Counted from the stretch's first letter, positions 27,601 to 35,840 are shown. The stretch is DNA of 64,000 bases from Pseudomonas sp. B33.4 (GCF_034555375.1 NZ_CP140706.1:1603001-1667000); one strand, 5' to 3'. The notes: generated from the letters alone by a model not told the origin. Numbers and translations are program-made.

Positions 27601-30600
27601 ACCGATTTCCAGATCGGCAGCCAGTTCGACAACCGCAACGGTCTGGTGGAAACCGCTAACACCGATTTCACTCTCGCCGCACCAAGCTTCCTCAACGCCG
27701 GCGGTTCGGTGACGCATGTCGGCCTCGGTGAATTCGGCATTTCCACCGCCAACGTGATGAACGCCGGCGGCTCGCTGGTGACCCGTGGCGGCCTGACGCT
27801 GAACGCCGACAGCTGGACCAACAGTAGCGTGATTCAGGCCGGGCGGTTGACGGTGAATGTCGGCAATTTTGTGCAGACCGCGAGCGGGCAGTTGCTGGCT
27901 TCCAATCAACTGGTGGGACGTGGCGGCAACTGGAGCAACGAAGGTTTGATCGCCAGTGACGGCAGCATGGACATGCAACTGGGCGGCACCTACGGCGGCA
28001 ATGGTCGTGTCAGCAGCTTGGGTGATATGACCTTCAATGCTGCGCAACTTGGCTTGACCAGCGCTTCAAGCATTGGCGGTGGTGGCCTGACCACCGTTAA
28101 CGTCGGAGGCCTGCTGAACAATGCCGGCGGACGACTGACGTCCAACTATGCGATGACGATCAACGCCGGTGCGGTGAGCAACACTGGTACGTTGGGGGCT
28201 GCGCAGGACCTGACAATCAGGACTGCAAATCTGGTGAATAATCGCGGCCTGATTTTCAGCGGCGGCAATATGAATCTACTGGTAAACGATTTCACCAACC
28301 AGACCGGTGACGTTTACAGCATTGGCAATTTGACGATTGGCGGGCAATACGGTGGGCGTGCAAACAGCGTTAATAACCTTGCAGCTTCGATCAATGTGGA
28401 TGGTGATTTTTCGCTGTCGGCCAATAGCTTCAATAACAAGACGGAAGGGGTGGTTGGCGAGGAGAAGCTTATCTCCGGGGACATCACCTTCAGTGGCACT
28501 ACGTTTTACGTCAATGAAAACTTTGAATCGACCTCGACGATCACCGGGCCGCAAGCATCGCTTTCGGTGGCGGGAAGTCTGACTGCTAATGTGGGGGCTT
28601 TCACCAATACTGCGTCGCTGATTTCCGCTGGCAGGAACATCAAACTTGATGTCGACACATTCGACAACTTCGGGTTGCAGTCGGGCAGCTTCACGCGGAT
28701 GCGTGTTTATAAGCTTGGCGGGTTACCGAACAAACAAACCAGTTGGGTCAGCGTCGATCTGCAGAACTACGCAAACCGAAACTCAAAAAACCAATATGAC
28801 TACATAGACACTTGGCACGAACCCGACAAGGGGGGGACTCACTGGGCTTATCAGTCGCTGGACAAGCAACTCATGAACAGGGTCAATACCAAGTTCGGTA
28901 TTGGACCTGAAGTCGCAGTGCCTTCGCAGATTCTGGCGGGCACCAAGCAGCGTGATGACCGAGTTTTCACTAATGGCGGAAGTAGTGTCTCCTCTATCGT
29001 TCAAGCCGGGCAAGCGGTCGAGATCAACGCCAAAACCACCATCAACAACGGCAACCTGAACCCGTACACCAATTTCGGTGGCACGGTAAAAGACACGGCT
29101 GACACCGGGGTGAAGAACTCCGCCAAACCCACCGTAGTCTTCTTGAATCCGCAGTTGCCTCCGGATCTGGCTCAACAGCAAGTCAACCCACTGGCGCTGC
29201 CGGGCTTCACCTTGCCAACAGGTGATAACGGCCTGTTCCGACTCAGCCGCAAGGACGGTAGCGAACAGACGATTGTTGCGGGCAAAGACTGGACCATTGG
29301 CTCTATCACTGCCGCACCCGCTGGACACGCAGGCGGCATGCCGGTCAGACATGCAACGGATTTCCAGATCGACAAGAACGATCCGGTTTCGGTTAAAAAC
29401 CGTGAACTGGCGTTGGCCGATCGACCATCGCTGAATCTCAACGACAAAATTGCTGACATAAACGTCAATGCCGCCGCTGGCGATGGCCCCGTTGGCGTCA
29501 TGCTGCCCAATCGTGGCGGCCCCTCATTCAACGTCCCGCGTGTCCAAGGCTTGCCTGACACCAGCGTGCGCTCCAACCCGCACAAATACCTGATCGAGAC
29601 CAACCCGGTACTCACCGATCTCAAGCAGTTCATGAGTTCGGACTATCTGTTGGCCAAGCTCGGCTACGACCCCGACAACAGCGCCAAGCGCTTGGGCGAC
29701 GGCCTGTTTGAACAGCGCTTGGTGCAACAAGCCGTGGTCGCCCGCACCGGTCAGCGCTTCATCGACGGCCAGACCTCCGACGAAGCGATGTTCAAGTACC
29801 TGATGAACAACGCCATCGCCAGCAAGAATGAACTCAATCTTTCGATGGGCGTGACCCTGACCGCTCAGCAAGTGGCGGCACTGACCCACGACATCGTCTG
29901 GCTCGAAGAGCACGAAGTGAACGGTGAGAAGGTGCTCGTGCCTGTCTTGTATCTAGCCCATGCCGATAACCGCCTGGCGCCGAACGGTGCGCTGATCCAG
30001 GGCAATGATGTTGACCTGATCGCGGGCCAGAACCTGACCAACGCAGGAACGTTGCGCGCTACCAACAATCTGGCGGCCAGTGCCGGGCAAGACCTGACCA
30101 ACAGTGGCTTGATTGAGGCGGGGAATCGGCTGGGGCTGCTAGCCACCCATGACATCATCAATAAATCAGGCGGTGTCATTTCCGGACGCGATGTCACCAT
30201 GGTGACGCTGACCGGAGACGTCATCAACGAGCGCACGGTCAACAGTACGGTCTTCAACAACAAGGGCCAAATCCAGCAACGTGACTATGTTGATAGCGCT
30301 GCACGTATCGAAGCAGCCAATGATCTGACCATCTTCTCGGGCCGGGACGTGCTTGGCATCGGTGGGGCCATGTCCAGCGGGGGAGACACGCGGATCGAGG
30401 CCAGTCGAGATATCGCCATCGCTTCGGCCCAACAGCTGAGCGTTGACAGTGGCGGCAAGGAACAACGCAGCTCCATCACGCAGTACGGATCCAGCATCAA
30501 TGCCGGACGCGATATCCTGATGAGCGCGGGCCGTGACTTTGCCGCCGTGGGCAGTGACATGAATGCCAAGCGCAATTTCACCCTCGTTGCAGAGGGTGAT

Positions 30601-32925
30601 GTGACGATTGCTTCAGCCGCTGATGAAAGTCACTCCTATTCAAAAACCAAAAAACTCACGACTCAGGAAGACCACGTTAAACAGATTGCCAGCACGATCA
30701 CTGCCGGTGGTGATGTCGCGATCCGGGCAGGTAATGATTTGGCGCTGATCTCCAGTCGTATCACCGCTGGCGATGAAGCCTATCTGGTGGCGGAGAACGA
30801 TATTCAAGTGCTTGCCGCACAAGACACGGACTACTCTTTGTACGACAAAAAAGACAAAGGCAGTTTTGGCAAAAAGAAATTGAAGCATGACGAAGTCACG
30901 CAGGTGACGAACGTTGGCAGTGAGATTACGACCGGTGGAAACCTGGCTGTAGTGAGTGGCGGCGATCAACGATTCCAGGTCGCGAAACTCAACAGCGGTG
31001 GCGACATCCTGTTGGACAGTGGTGGGCAGATTGTCTTTGAAGGCGTGAAGGATCTGCACGATGAGAGCCATACGAAAACCAACAATAATGCGTTCTGGAA
31101 CTCTTCCAAAGGTAAGGGCAATACCGACGAAACGTTCCGTCAGACGCAGATGTTTGCCAAGGGCGACATCGTCATCAAAGCGGTCGATGGCCTGAAAATC
31201 GATGTAAAGCAGGTCAATCAGCAAACGGTCAGCGAGTCCATTGATGCCATGGTCAAGGCCGATCCGCAGATGGCCTGGCTTAAACAGGCAGAAGAACGTG
31301 GCGATGTGGACTGGCGGCAGGTCAAGGAGATTCATGAGTCTTTCAAATACCAGAACTCCGGATTGGGGCCAGCTTCACAACTGATCATTGCCATCGCCAT
31401 GGCGGCCATCCTCGGACCGATGATGGCCGGCATGAACGCAATGTTGCAGGGAGTCGCCATTACCGCCGCAACCAAAGCGACGGTCAGCACGATCGACAAC
31501 CGCGGTAACCTTGGAAAAGTGCTCAAGGACGTTACGTCCGAAGATGCCTTGAAAAGCTACGTCGTGGCGGCGGCAACTGCAGGCGTTACTCAGGGAATGA
31601 AGTTCGATGTGGGCAATATCACTTTGACGCCGGAGGGGCTCAAGGCCGTGGCGACCAAAGTGACTGCCGATGCGTTGATCAAAACCGTCGTCTACGGAGG
31701 CAGTTTCAAGGACAACCTGGTCAGCTCTGCGGCCGGAACGCTGGCCAGCATCGGCGCAGCCATGGGCGCGGGGGAAATTGGCGACCTGAAACTGCCCGAG
31801 GGCAGCCTGGAGAAAATTCTCCTGCACGCCGGACTCGGCGGTCTGGTGTCCAAAGCCATGGGCGGAGATTTCGGCACCGGAGCGCTTGCCGGTGGTGCCA
31901 ACGAGTTTCTGGTCGGTTTGCTGGGCGATAAGCTCTTGCCGGAAAACTATGTTCCGGGAACCCCTGAATACATTCAGGCGCAGGCCAATCTGCTGGCCGT
32001 CTCACAAATAGTGGGGGTGTTGGGCGCTGCCGCTTCCGGTAGCGATGTGGGTATCGCCGCTTCGGTGGCTGCCAATGGAACGCTTTACAACTATCTGTCT
32101 CACCAAGCCTTCGAGGAAGTCGAAAACTGCCTCAATGGCAAAACCTGCACGACGAAGGAACAGAAAGACGCTGCCATCGCCAAGGCCGAAAAGCTGAGCG
32201 AATTTCTCGATTCGGAAATGCGCAGCATGTGTGACAAGGCCCCCCAAAGTGATGGCTGCCGCACGGCGGTCAACTCGGCACTCAAATACATTGCCATGCA
32301 GGATGCGTGGAATGTCATGCACAAAGACGTGGCACGTACATCGCAAACGACCTTTGACTATCTCTACAACACCCAAGGTGCTTCTGATCGTCTGGTGACC
32401 TATCTGAACACGATCGATAACCGAGCCAACTTTTTCGGTGCGAGCAATGTGTATGAGCAACAACTCGGAATAGGCGCGTCATGGTTTGGAGGCGCTGAGA
32501 CCGTTTCCCGAGCGCTGTTGACCGGTTTGGGCGCAGATGGCAATGCATCGTTCCTCAGCTTTGGGCTGGGCTGGTTCCTGGCGCCCGTTTATGACTGGCG
32601 TAAAGCGGCTGGCGATGCGTTGATTACAGGCGGGTTTGATAACTTCAAAGACCTTTACAATAAAAACGCTACGGATCCGGCAGCCTGGGATATCAAACAA
32701 TTGAAGAACGAGCAGTCGTTGTTGCAGACCATTCATGAGAAGTTTCTGGGTGATCACACGTTCTTTCAAACGGTTGGCAAGTACGCAACAGATACATCAC
32801 TCAACCCGTTTATTGGCGACAAACAGGGCGTCGATGGTGGCGTGATTATTTTGAATTACGACTCAAGGGTCGAATATGGCTGTAAATTGCTGGGTCTTTC
32901 GAAAAGCCAGGGTTGCGCACCATGA
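21700..32925 (+). CDS. CdiA-like two-partner secretion exoprotein (filamentous haemagglutinin family)
   Basis: A 3741-residue giant surface protein. The ATG at 21700 starts an extended signal peptide of about 48 residues ending WAQA. The TPS secretion domain follows, with NPNL (116-119) and NPYGI (157-161) and an adjacent CxxC (163-166). Residues about 300-2320 are beta-helical haemagglutinin repeats (LDNSxGG...). Residues about 2330-2770 are non-repetitive with YLLAKLGYDP and match the position of the receptor-binding/YP region of CdiA. A second repeat block runs to about 3180. A hydrophobic Ala/Gly-rich pretoxin part ends near NYLSHQ (3464-3469). The last 277 residues would be the variable toxin. 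The stop overlaps the next gene by ATGA. No TpsB partner is adjacent. The architecture is seen; toxin activity is inferred. Confidence 0.88.
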   Translation: MDVRLYAFLARQPAAAVKTRESFLGMPKRGLAFLLANVMFWQPMWAQADGIVVANPNTSLDRAGNGVPIINIATPNASGLSHNQFHDYNVGAQGLILNNGSTQNNLTQLGGHIIDNPNLKNSGSAQAILNEVISGNPSQLRGYTEVAGQSARVIVANPYGITCNGCGFINSPRVTLTTGKPVLDNGRLDRFQVDQGSVAIEGAGLNATNVDRFEIITRSAKINAEIQAQNLTIVAGRNDVNAQTLNATARVDDGSAKPQLAIDSSALGGMYAGAIKLVGTEAGVGVKLDGKLIASGGDIQLDANGQLSLADTSATGAVNVKAASLDARGPVYAGTALNVQTQGNLTNRQTLAARDSISLSAGGQLTNAGVIDAGVNADGSRNANGDLGITAQNLDNTGKSLTASRNLTVNTAQTLNNQGGTLSGQTAAISAGTLDNRNAGKVQSNTTLNLNAAQVLNSQGVINSNAGLTANIGQLINSNGELSSQTDAVLNVTSLDNVAGLMSAGRLLDISALGAINNRTGRIGAKQTLLVKAQQLDNSQQGQLTSEGTLTTRVSEQLNNQNKGLIQANGAMDVQATRLDNRAGKISSLDTLTVSSANTDNRGGTIRADQAAKLLIDNLDNRDKGRLESKTALSVDGNTLDNSNGGLLTATGLLSLKAKAVTNDGGRISTKGDIDANIDSLNQEHGELVAEGNLLLTGKTLNSHQDSLVGSLKTLTVNVEQIDNRASTLSSQLDLHINGARLDNSDGGKVLSDTTLALKIEQIINATNGLIFSKGASTLSGIGLSNVGGRIVSQNTLGLNFDEATDNQQGLISSEGQMTLTAGSLDNRLGKLSSLEAMALTASGAVLSQGGLIVSQKGLTFKSGSLDNSDNGIISAKADSTLTTGELKNRQGGSIASDGTLLLTAAHLDNSGGSLGSQQKLEVSVTSLEQDGGELFSNGDLTLDMHNGLFDNQRGNIHTPGQLLLKNLKDVNNSAGEISAAKAWSVNAQSFNNDGGKLLSNEKLTLVIERALSNVKGLIASASLDSRSDTLNNSSGDIRVRGDADFSVTGMFDNQNGVVIADNGLTITAASLDNRQEGLIGSTNALKLNVERVDNRSGELSSKSDVSLIGAWLDNSDSGYMLAGGNLALTVNDVINRNKGLLSGDSGLTLTGKTLENSGRLTSQKDLAINLSGDLNNAQGSLVNEGALAITAQSLNNNAGTVSSAKALTVDTRGSISNRGGSLLTDGDLTLNSSTLDNQQKGVLSSKANLSISTGELNNSQANIYAADHVEINAGQVTNTAGSLGAGKTLTANVQGLDQQGGKLFSGGTVSVDLNGGALNNQGGVINAPDQLRLKNLSDVNNRGGEISSDQAFELIAKSLDNSGGQLLSNQKLTLTLDNALTSIKGTIAAAALQVRAASLDNSDGGVLLSDSDIEVTVDGLLKNTNKGSIRAAQQLTLNSTGLNNQGGTLVGVSGLNIDLGASAQDLNNQDGVISSKGGLSIAHLRDLSNQNGVINSKGVLSIATLRDLNNQQGEISSVNSFSLTGNRFDNRGGNLISNDQLSLTAAELKNQGGLISGWKGVTLTGGTLDNSREGTVSSLLGNTSIDLSGALINHSNGGVGGKGEVSIKATSLDNSNGIVTSGGKQTLTISGGNISNTAGGLIESGDALDIRAATLDNTSGRISATKALNFTGTQLNNTSGSLVSDDSVTLDLLGALININGTLGSTGAFLINRSTNIDNRGGQLISQTLLSLFTSGDLDNSQRGTLSAKDQLDIAAGGTLDNKNDGLISSRDAGVTLTAAALNNAKGAVQSMTALTVNTGSGAIDNQGGKIIAQNGDLTLNAASLDSRGGVLSSLNGLLQTRLSGVLRNGQGGKIEGSRLDLQALGGIYSDGGRIAANTGNILLNAGGNTLDNSGGGIYAKGVVKTIAGLMSNNNGQISGSSIELGADGNLSNRSGLIESASTLAIRAANLDNQGGKLRALGTSGKTDFQIGSQFDNRNGLVETANTDFTLAAPSFLNAGGSVTHVGLGEFGISTANVMNAGGSLVTRGGLTLNADSWTNSSVIQAGRLTVNVGNFVQTASGQLLASNQLVGRGGNWSNEGLIASDGSMDMQLGGTYGGNGRVSSLGDMTFNAAQLGLTSASSIGGGGLTTVNVGGLLNNAGGRLTSNYAMTINAGAVSNTGTLGAAQDLTIRTANLVNNRGLIFSGGNMNLLVNDFTNQTGDVYSIGNLTIGGQYGGRANSVNNLAASINVDGDFSLSANSFNNKTEGVVGEEKLISGDITFSGTTFYVNENFESTSTITGPQASLSVAGSLTANVGAFTNTASLISAGRNIKLDVDTFDNFGLQSGSFTRMRVYKLGGLPNKQTSWVSVDLQNYANRNSKNQYDYIDTWHEPDKGGTHWAYQSLDKQLMNRVNTKFGIGPEVAVPSQILAGTKQRDDRVFTNGGSSVSSIVQAGQAVEINAKTTINNGNLNPYTNFGGTVKDTADTGVKNSAKPTVVFLNPQLPPDLAQQQVNPLALPGFTLPTGDNGLFRLSRKDGSEQTIVAGKDWTIGSITAAPAGHAGGMPVRHATDFQIDKNDPVSVKNRELALADRPSLNLNDKIADINVNAAAGDGPVGVMLPNRGGPSFNVPRVQGLPDTSVRSNPHKYLIETNPVLTDLKQFMSSDYLLAKLGYDPDNSAKRLGDGLFEQRLVQQAVVARTGQRFIDGQTSDEAMFKYLMNNAIASKNELNLSMGVTLTAQQVAALTHDIVWLEEHEVNGEKVLVPVLYLAHADNRLAPNGALIQGNDVDLIAGQNLTNAGTLRATNNLAASAGQDLTNSGLIEAGNRLGLLATHDIINKSGGVISGRDVTMVTLTGDVINERTVNSTVFNNKGQIQQRDYVDSAARIEAANDLTIFSGRDVLGIGGAMSSGGDTRIEASRDIAIASAQQLSVDSGGKEQRSSITQYGSSINAGRDILMSAGRDFAAVGSDMNAKRNFTLVAEGDVTIASAADESHSYSKTKKLTTQEDHVKQIASTITAGGDVAIRAGNDLALISSRITAGDEAYLVAENDIQVLAAQDTDYSLYDKKDKGSFGKKKLKHDEVTQVTNVGSEITTGGNLAVVSGGDQRFQVAKLNSGGDILLDSGGQIVFEGVKDLHDESHTKTNNNAFWNSSKGKGNTDETFRQTQMFAKGDIVIKAVDGLKIDVKQVNQQTVSESIDAMVKADPQMAWLKQAEERGDVDWRQVKEIHESFKYQNSGLGPASQLIIAIAMAAILGPMMAGMNAMLQGVAITAATKATVSTIDNRGNLGKVLKDVTSEDALKSYVVAAATAGVTQGMKFDVGNITLTPEGLKAVATKVTADALIKTVVYGGSFKDNLVSSAAGTLASIGAAMGAGEIGDLKLPEGSLEKILLHAGLGGLVSKAMGGDFGTGALAGGANEFLVGLLGDKLLPENYVPGTPEYIQAQANLLAVSQIVGVLGAAASGSDVGIAASVAANGTLYNYLSHQAFEEVENCLNGKTCTTKEQKDAAIAKAEKLSEFLDSEMRSMCDKAPQSDGCRTAVNSALKYIAMQDAWNVMHKDVARTSQTTFDYLYNTQGASDRLVTYLNTIDNRANFFGASNVYEQQLGIGASWFGGAETVSRALLTGLGADGNASFLSFGLGWFLAPVYDWRKAAGDALITGGFDNFKDLYNKNATDPAAWDIKQLKNEQSLLQTIHEKFLGDHTFFQTVGKYATDTSLNPFIGDKQGVDGGVIILNYDSRVEYGCKLLGLSKSQGCAP
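26095..26220 (+). repeat. Tandem duplication of a 63-base unit inside the haemagglutinin repeats
   Basis: Two adjacent 21-codon units (26095-26157 and 26158-26220) encode nearly the same peptide, of the form DLxNQxGVIxSKGxLSIAxLR. A third, partial unit begins at 26221. The nucleotide similarity is much higher than between ordinary repeats of this gene, so the duplication looks recent. Confidence 0.8.
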
Positions 32926-33428
32926 GTAAGACGGGGTATCCACGCCGCAGGGTTTTCCTGGCGTTTCTTTTATGCCCGTTCGTTTTGGGATTCATTGGGG
33001 GGATCATCAAGACCATCACTCTGCTTGCTCACTTGGTCAATACCCCGAAACTCTTGGGCGAGGTCAGGGGAGGCGAACTGGTTCTGATGCCGCTATTAGC
33101 GCCATTTCTTGCGCAACTGATTTTCCTCCTGCCCTTTTTAATATTAGCAGGGGCAATTTCATTGCTGAAGGTCAGGAGGACGACGGCGAGCTGTTCGCTG
33201 GTGGCACTGGCGGGTGCCAGTGTCGCCACCGGGTGGGTGTTTTGTTTTGTCTTGCTCGTGGTGTTCGACGAAGACATTAAGGGCGGTGGGATTTCGGATT
33301 ATCTGTTGGAGTTGTCGGGCGTGTTTTTCGCATCACTGGCAACGTGTTGGTTCGCCGCCCGATTGTTCCTTCCTCAGGGAAACATTGATATCTACCGCTC
33401 GGGCGACAAAACAATTCAGGGTCCCTGA
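32922..33428 (+). CDS. Putative CDI immunity protein, four-helix membrane protein
   Basis: A 168-residue inner-membrane protein with four predicted helices at about residues 10-35, 50-78, 88-110 and 125-150, and a short polar C-terminus (GNIDIYRSGDKTIQGP). Its ATG shares the ATGA with the stop of the giant exoprotein gene, so translation is coupled. A small gene in this position downstream of a CdiA-like gene is usually the cognate immunity gene. A membrane location suggests that the toxin acts on or passes through the inner membrane. Base composition is lower in GC than the surroundings (about 43% over 33121-33180), typical of exchanged toxin/immunity modules. No sequence family was recognised. 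Confidence 0.65.
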   Translation: MSKTGYPRRRVFLAFLLCPFVLGFIGGIIKTITLLAHLVNTPKLLGEVRGGELVLMPLLAPFLAQLIFLLPFLILAGAISLLKVRRTTASCSLVALAGASVATGWVFCFVLLVVFDEDIKGGGISDYLLELSGVFFASLATCWFAARLFLPQGNIDIYRSGDKTIQGP

Positions 33429-33502
33429 ACAGGCGCCCGGAAGGATGCGAAACAGGGCACTTGTGAGCGCACCCACTCTCACTATTTCCATCTACTCAAT
33501 AC

Positions 33503-34237
33503 TTATTTTTCGTGGCAGCAACTGGACGCTTTTCCCCCTTCATACCGATCATGATGCCGCACCCACTCCATGATCTCGTCCTCATTCCTGCCCTTGGGCG
33601 TGAGGTCGAGATAGTTGTAGGCGCCGACCAGCATGTCGAGACCGCGAGCGTAAGTTGAATAGGTGTGGAAGATGTCGCCCTTTGCATCACGATAAAACAC
33701 GCTCAGGCCGGGCATTTCTTCCTCGGCGCTGTCAGTCTTTTCGTAGTTGTAAGTAGCCTTTCCGGCCGCGACATCCTCAGCCCGTGAGCAAACACCGAAG
33801 TCATAGTTGAAGTCGCAACCCTCTGACGACACCCAGTCAAACTTCCAGCCCATTCGCCGTTTAAAGTCTTGAAACTCGTTGAACGGCGCATGCGAAACAG
33901 CTACCACCGCGATGTCGTGATGAGCCAGATGCTGGTTGGCGCCATCAATGTGATCGCTGAGAAAGGAGCAACCCTGGCAGCCTTCCTCCCAATCCTTGGC
34001 AAACATGAAGTGGTAAACCACCAATTGGCTGTGTTTGCCAAACAGATCGGTCAGCTTCAATTCGCCGTTCGGGCCCTGAAAGTGGTAGTCCTTGTCGACC
34101 TTTACCCATGGCAATGCGCGACGTTCAGCGCTGAGGCGGTCGCGTTCCTTGGTGAAGGCTTTTTCGTGGGCCAGATGCTGCTTACGGGCGGCGAGCCATT
34201 CTTCGCGCGACACCACCGGATGATTCTCAACGTTCAT
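33503..34237 (-). CDS. DUF899 family thioredoxin-like protein
   Basis: A 244-residue cytoplasmic protein of the DUF899 family, with a thioredoxin-like fold. The redox-type motif EGCQGCSFLSDH (CxxC) follows a strand pattern (QLVVYHFMF), and the C-terminal block DIFHTYSTYARGLDML...YLDLTPKGR is characteristic of the family. A pair of cysteines sits in the C-terminal tail (SSCCHEK). A role in peroxide or thiol chemistry is plausible but unproven. It is convergent with the immunity gene across 74 bases, marking the right edge of the accessory block. Confidence 0.85.
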   Translation of the reverse strand: MNVENHPVVSREEWLAARKQHLAHEKAFTKERDRLSAERRALPWVKVDKDYHFQGPNGELKLTDLFGKHSQLVVYHFMFAKDWEEGCQGCSFLSDHIDGANQHLAHHDIAVVAVSHAPFNEFQDFKRRMGWKFDWVSSEGCDFNYDFGVCSRAEDVAAGKATYNYEKTDSAEEEMPGLSVFYRDAKGDIFHTYSTYARGLDMLVGAYNYLDLTPKGRNEDEIMEWVRHHDRYEGGKASSCCHEK

Positions 34238-34412
34238 GATGATTTCTCCTGCGGGGTTGAAACCGTCTGTCTCAGACTAGTCGTTTAACCCAGCGGGAAA
34301 TCGACAGACCGCCGGTCGGTCGGCCCTGAAAATGCGGCTGAACGGCTGCGAGCCGCTCCGGTCACAACCTATGAACGCGCCATAAATCACGCGCACCGGA
34401 GGTTGTATCAGG

Positions 34413-34805
34413 ATGACGACTTATAACTGGGATTTGATTGAACGCTTGCTGCACGAAGTGCAGAACAGTGCCGGCCACAGTTTTGCCCCTCGGGCTTACG
34501 CCGAAGACTATGCGGCGGAAAAAGCCAGCGCCGGCGAGCCGATCGAGAACCTTGATCATCTGAAAACGCTGGCCTGCGACTATGAAAGGTTGTTGCTCTT
34601 GCGTGGCTACATCGCACCGCGTCCGGATGAGGAGGGCAGCACGGGAAACAATTTTGTCCTGACCCCGCGCGGCTCTAGCCTGCTGAGCCTGATCGACAGC
34701 AGCATTCCGGGCAATGACCATCCGCGTCAGGTGCTGGATGAGCAGGAGGATGCGCTGGCTGAGGCGACGTTTGATGAAGTGGCTTCCAAAGCCCAGATCG
34801 CCTGA
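34413..34805 (+). CDS. Small conserved protein, DUF2513-like
   Basis: A 130-residue cytoplasmic protein. The first 85 residues (NWDLIERLLHEVQ... DYERLLLLRGYI... FVLTPRGSSLLSLI) look like a compact winged-helix of the DUF2513 type, and the C-terminus is acidic. GGAGG precedes the ATG at 34413. It might bind DNA, but no basic recognition helix is obvious. The gene stands alone with a REP pair immediately after it. Confidence 0.6.
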   Translation: MTTYNWDLIERLLHEVQNSAGHSFAPRAYAEDYAAEKASAGEPIENLDHLKTLACDYERLLLLRGYIAPRPDEEGSTGNNFVLTPRGSSLLSLIDSSIPGNDHPRQVLDEQEDALAEATFDEVASKAQIA

Positions 34806-34817
34806 TTTTCCACAGGG

Positions 34818-34891
34818 CAAAAGATCGCAGCCTTCGGCAGCTCCTACAGAGATCGGTGTAGGAGCTGCCGAAGGCTGCGATCTTTTGATCT
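34818..34891. repeat. REP inverted pair
   Basis: AAAAGATCGCAGCCTTCGGC and its inverted partner around the centre CTCCTACAGAGATCGGTGTAGGAG. The orientation is inverted relative to the copy at 5994. It lies between two convergent genes. Confidence 0.85.
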
Positions 34892-34892
34892 T

Positions 34893-35762
34893 CTAATTCT
34901 GCTTCGCGGCCTTGAGGCACTTGAGGTCGTTGAAGTCTTTACGCACACCCTCGATCTTCTTCAGCAACCGCTGACGCTGTTGCGGCGTACTTTCGGCCAT
35001 CAGGTCAACCGCCAGAGAGCGTCCCTGCGCTTCAGTATCGGCGAAGGCCTTGCGGTAATCCGCTGTCCATAAGTTCTCGCGATTGACCAGAAGCGTCTCG
35101 ATTCTCTGTGGGAATTCGGGGCTTTTGCGTTGCGCTACGGCAGCACTGAATTGCTTCTGCCAATGGGCGCGGTTGGCAATCCATTGCGTGTACTGATCGC
35201 CCAGCGCGGTCGACCACGCCATGACCCGCTGTTCCTGGGTGGCGCTCAAGGGGCCGAGCCAGTCATTCAAGCGTTTAACCATTCGCGCGCCACGCTCGGC
35301 AATTTGCTGATCAAGCGGCGGCTTGAGGTATTCCTGCTGACGCTTGCGCAGATCCTTGGCAAACGCGTCATTCATCTCGGCCACTTGCTTGTCATCCAGC
35401 CCTTGCAGCAACTCGATCGCCGACGGGGTGATCTCTCGAGCGGTTTCGGCAATGGCCTGCTTGGCTTCCGTAGTGCGCGCCTGTAACGCGGCATCGGTGA
35501 CCTGATTGGTTTCGACCATGGTCTGCAGACGATCCAGCCAGTCCAGGTAACCCGGCAATTGCGTGGTGCAATGCCAGCTCAGGTGGTCCTTAAGGCGTTC
35601 GTTGAACCAGTCTTTCTGCTCGCCGTTCATGTCCAGGTAGTCGCCGAGCGTCCACGGAATAATGACGTCGAGATTGCGATAGGCCAGGCCGACGCGACTG
35701 CAAGCGCCGAGGGCGAGGGTAAAGATCAGTAGCGCGGCGATGTGCTTGAACCAGCGAGACAT
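34893..35762 (-). CDS. DUF6279-type lipoprotein
   Basis: A 289-residue lipoprotein: a signal peptide with lipobox L18-G-A-C21, then an almost wholly alpha-helical mature part rich in Gln, Arg and Trp (YLDWLDRLQTMVET, DLRKRQQEYLKPPLDQQIAER). It would be anchored in the outer membrane facing the periplasm. It matches a conserved pseudomonad lipoprotein family of unknown function. The start is the ATG at 35762. No operon partner is nearby. Confidence 0.8.
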   Translation of the reverse strand: MSRWFKHIAALLIFTLALGACSRVGLAYRNLDVIIPWTLGDYLDMNGEQKDWFNERLKDHLSWHCTTQLPGYLDWLDRLQTMVETNQVTDAALQARTTEAKQAIAETAREITPSAIELLQGLDDKQVAEMNDAFAKDLRKRQQEYLKPPLDQQIAERGARMVKRLNDWLGPLSATQEQRVMAWSTALGDQYTQWIANRAHWQKQFSAAVAQRKSPEFPQRIETLLVNRENLWTADYRKAFADTEAQGRSLAVDLMAESTPQQRQRLLKKIEGVRKDFNDLKCLKAAKQN

Positions 35763-35840
35763 GGGCGAATCCTTGCGTGAGCCTGGCTTCGAGGGACTGA
35801 TTCCTATGTGAACGCAGAATGAACCCGGCAGTTCAGCCGA

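Noticed and set aside
31960..32110. VENN motif separating pretoxin from toxin
   Set aside because: No VENN was found; only the NYLSHQ motif marks the border, so the exact start of the toxin is approximate.
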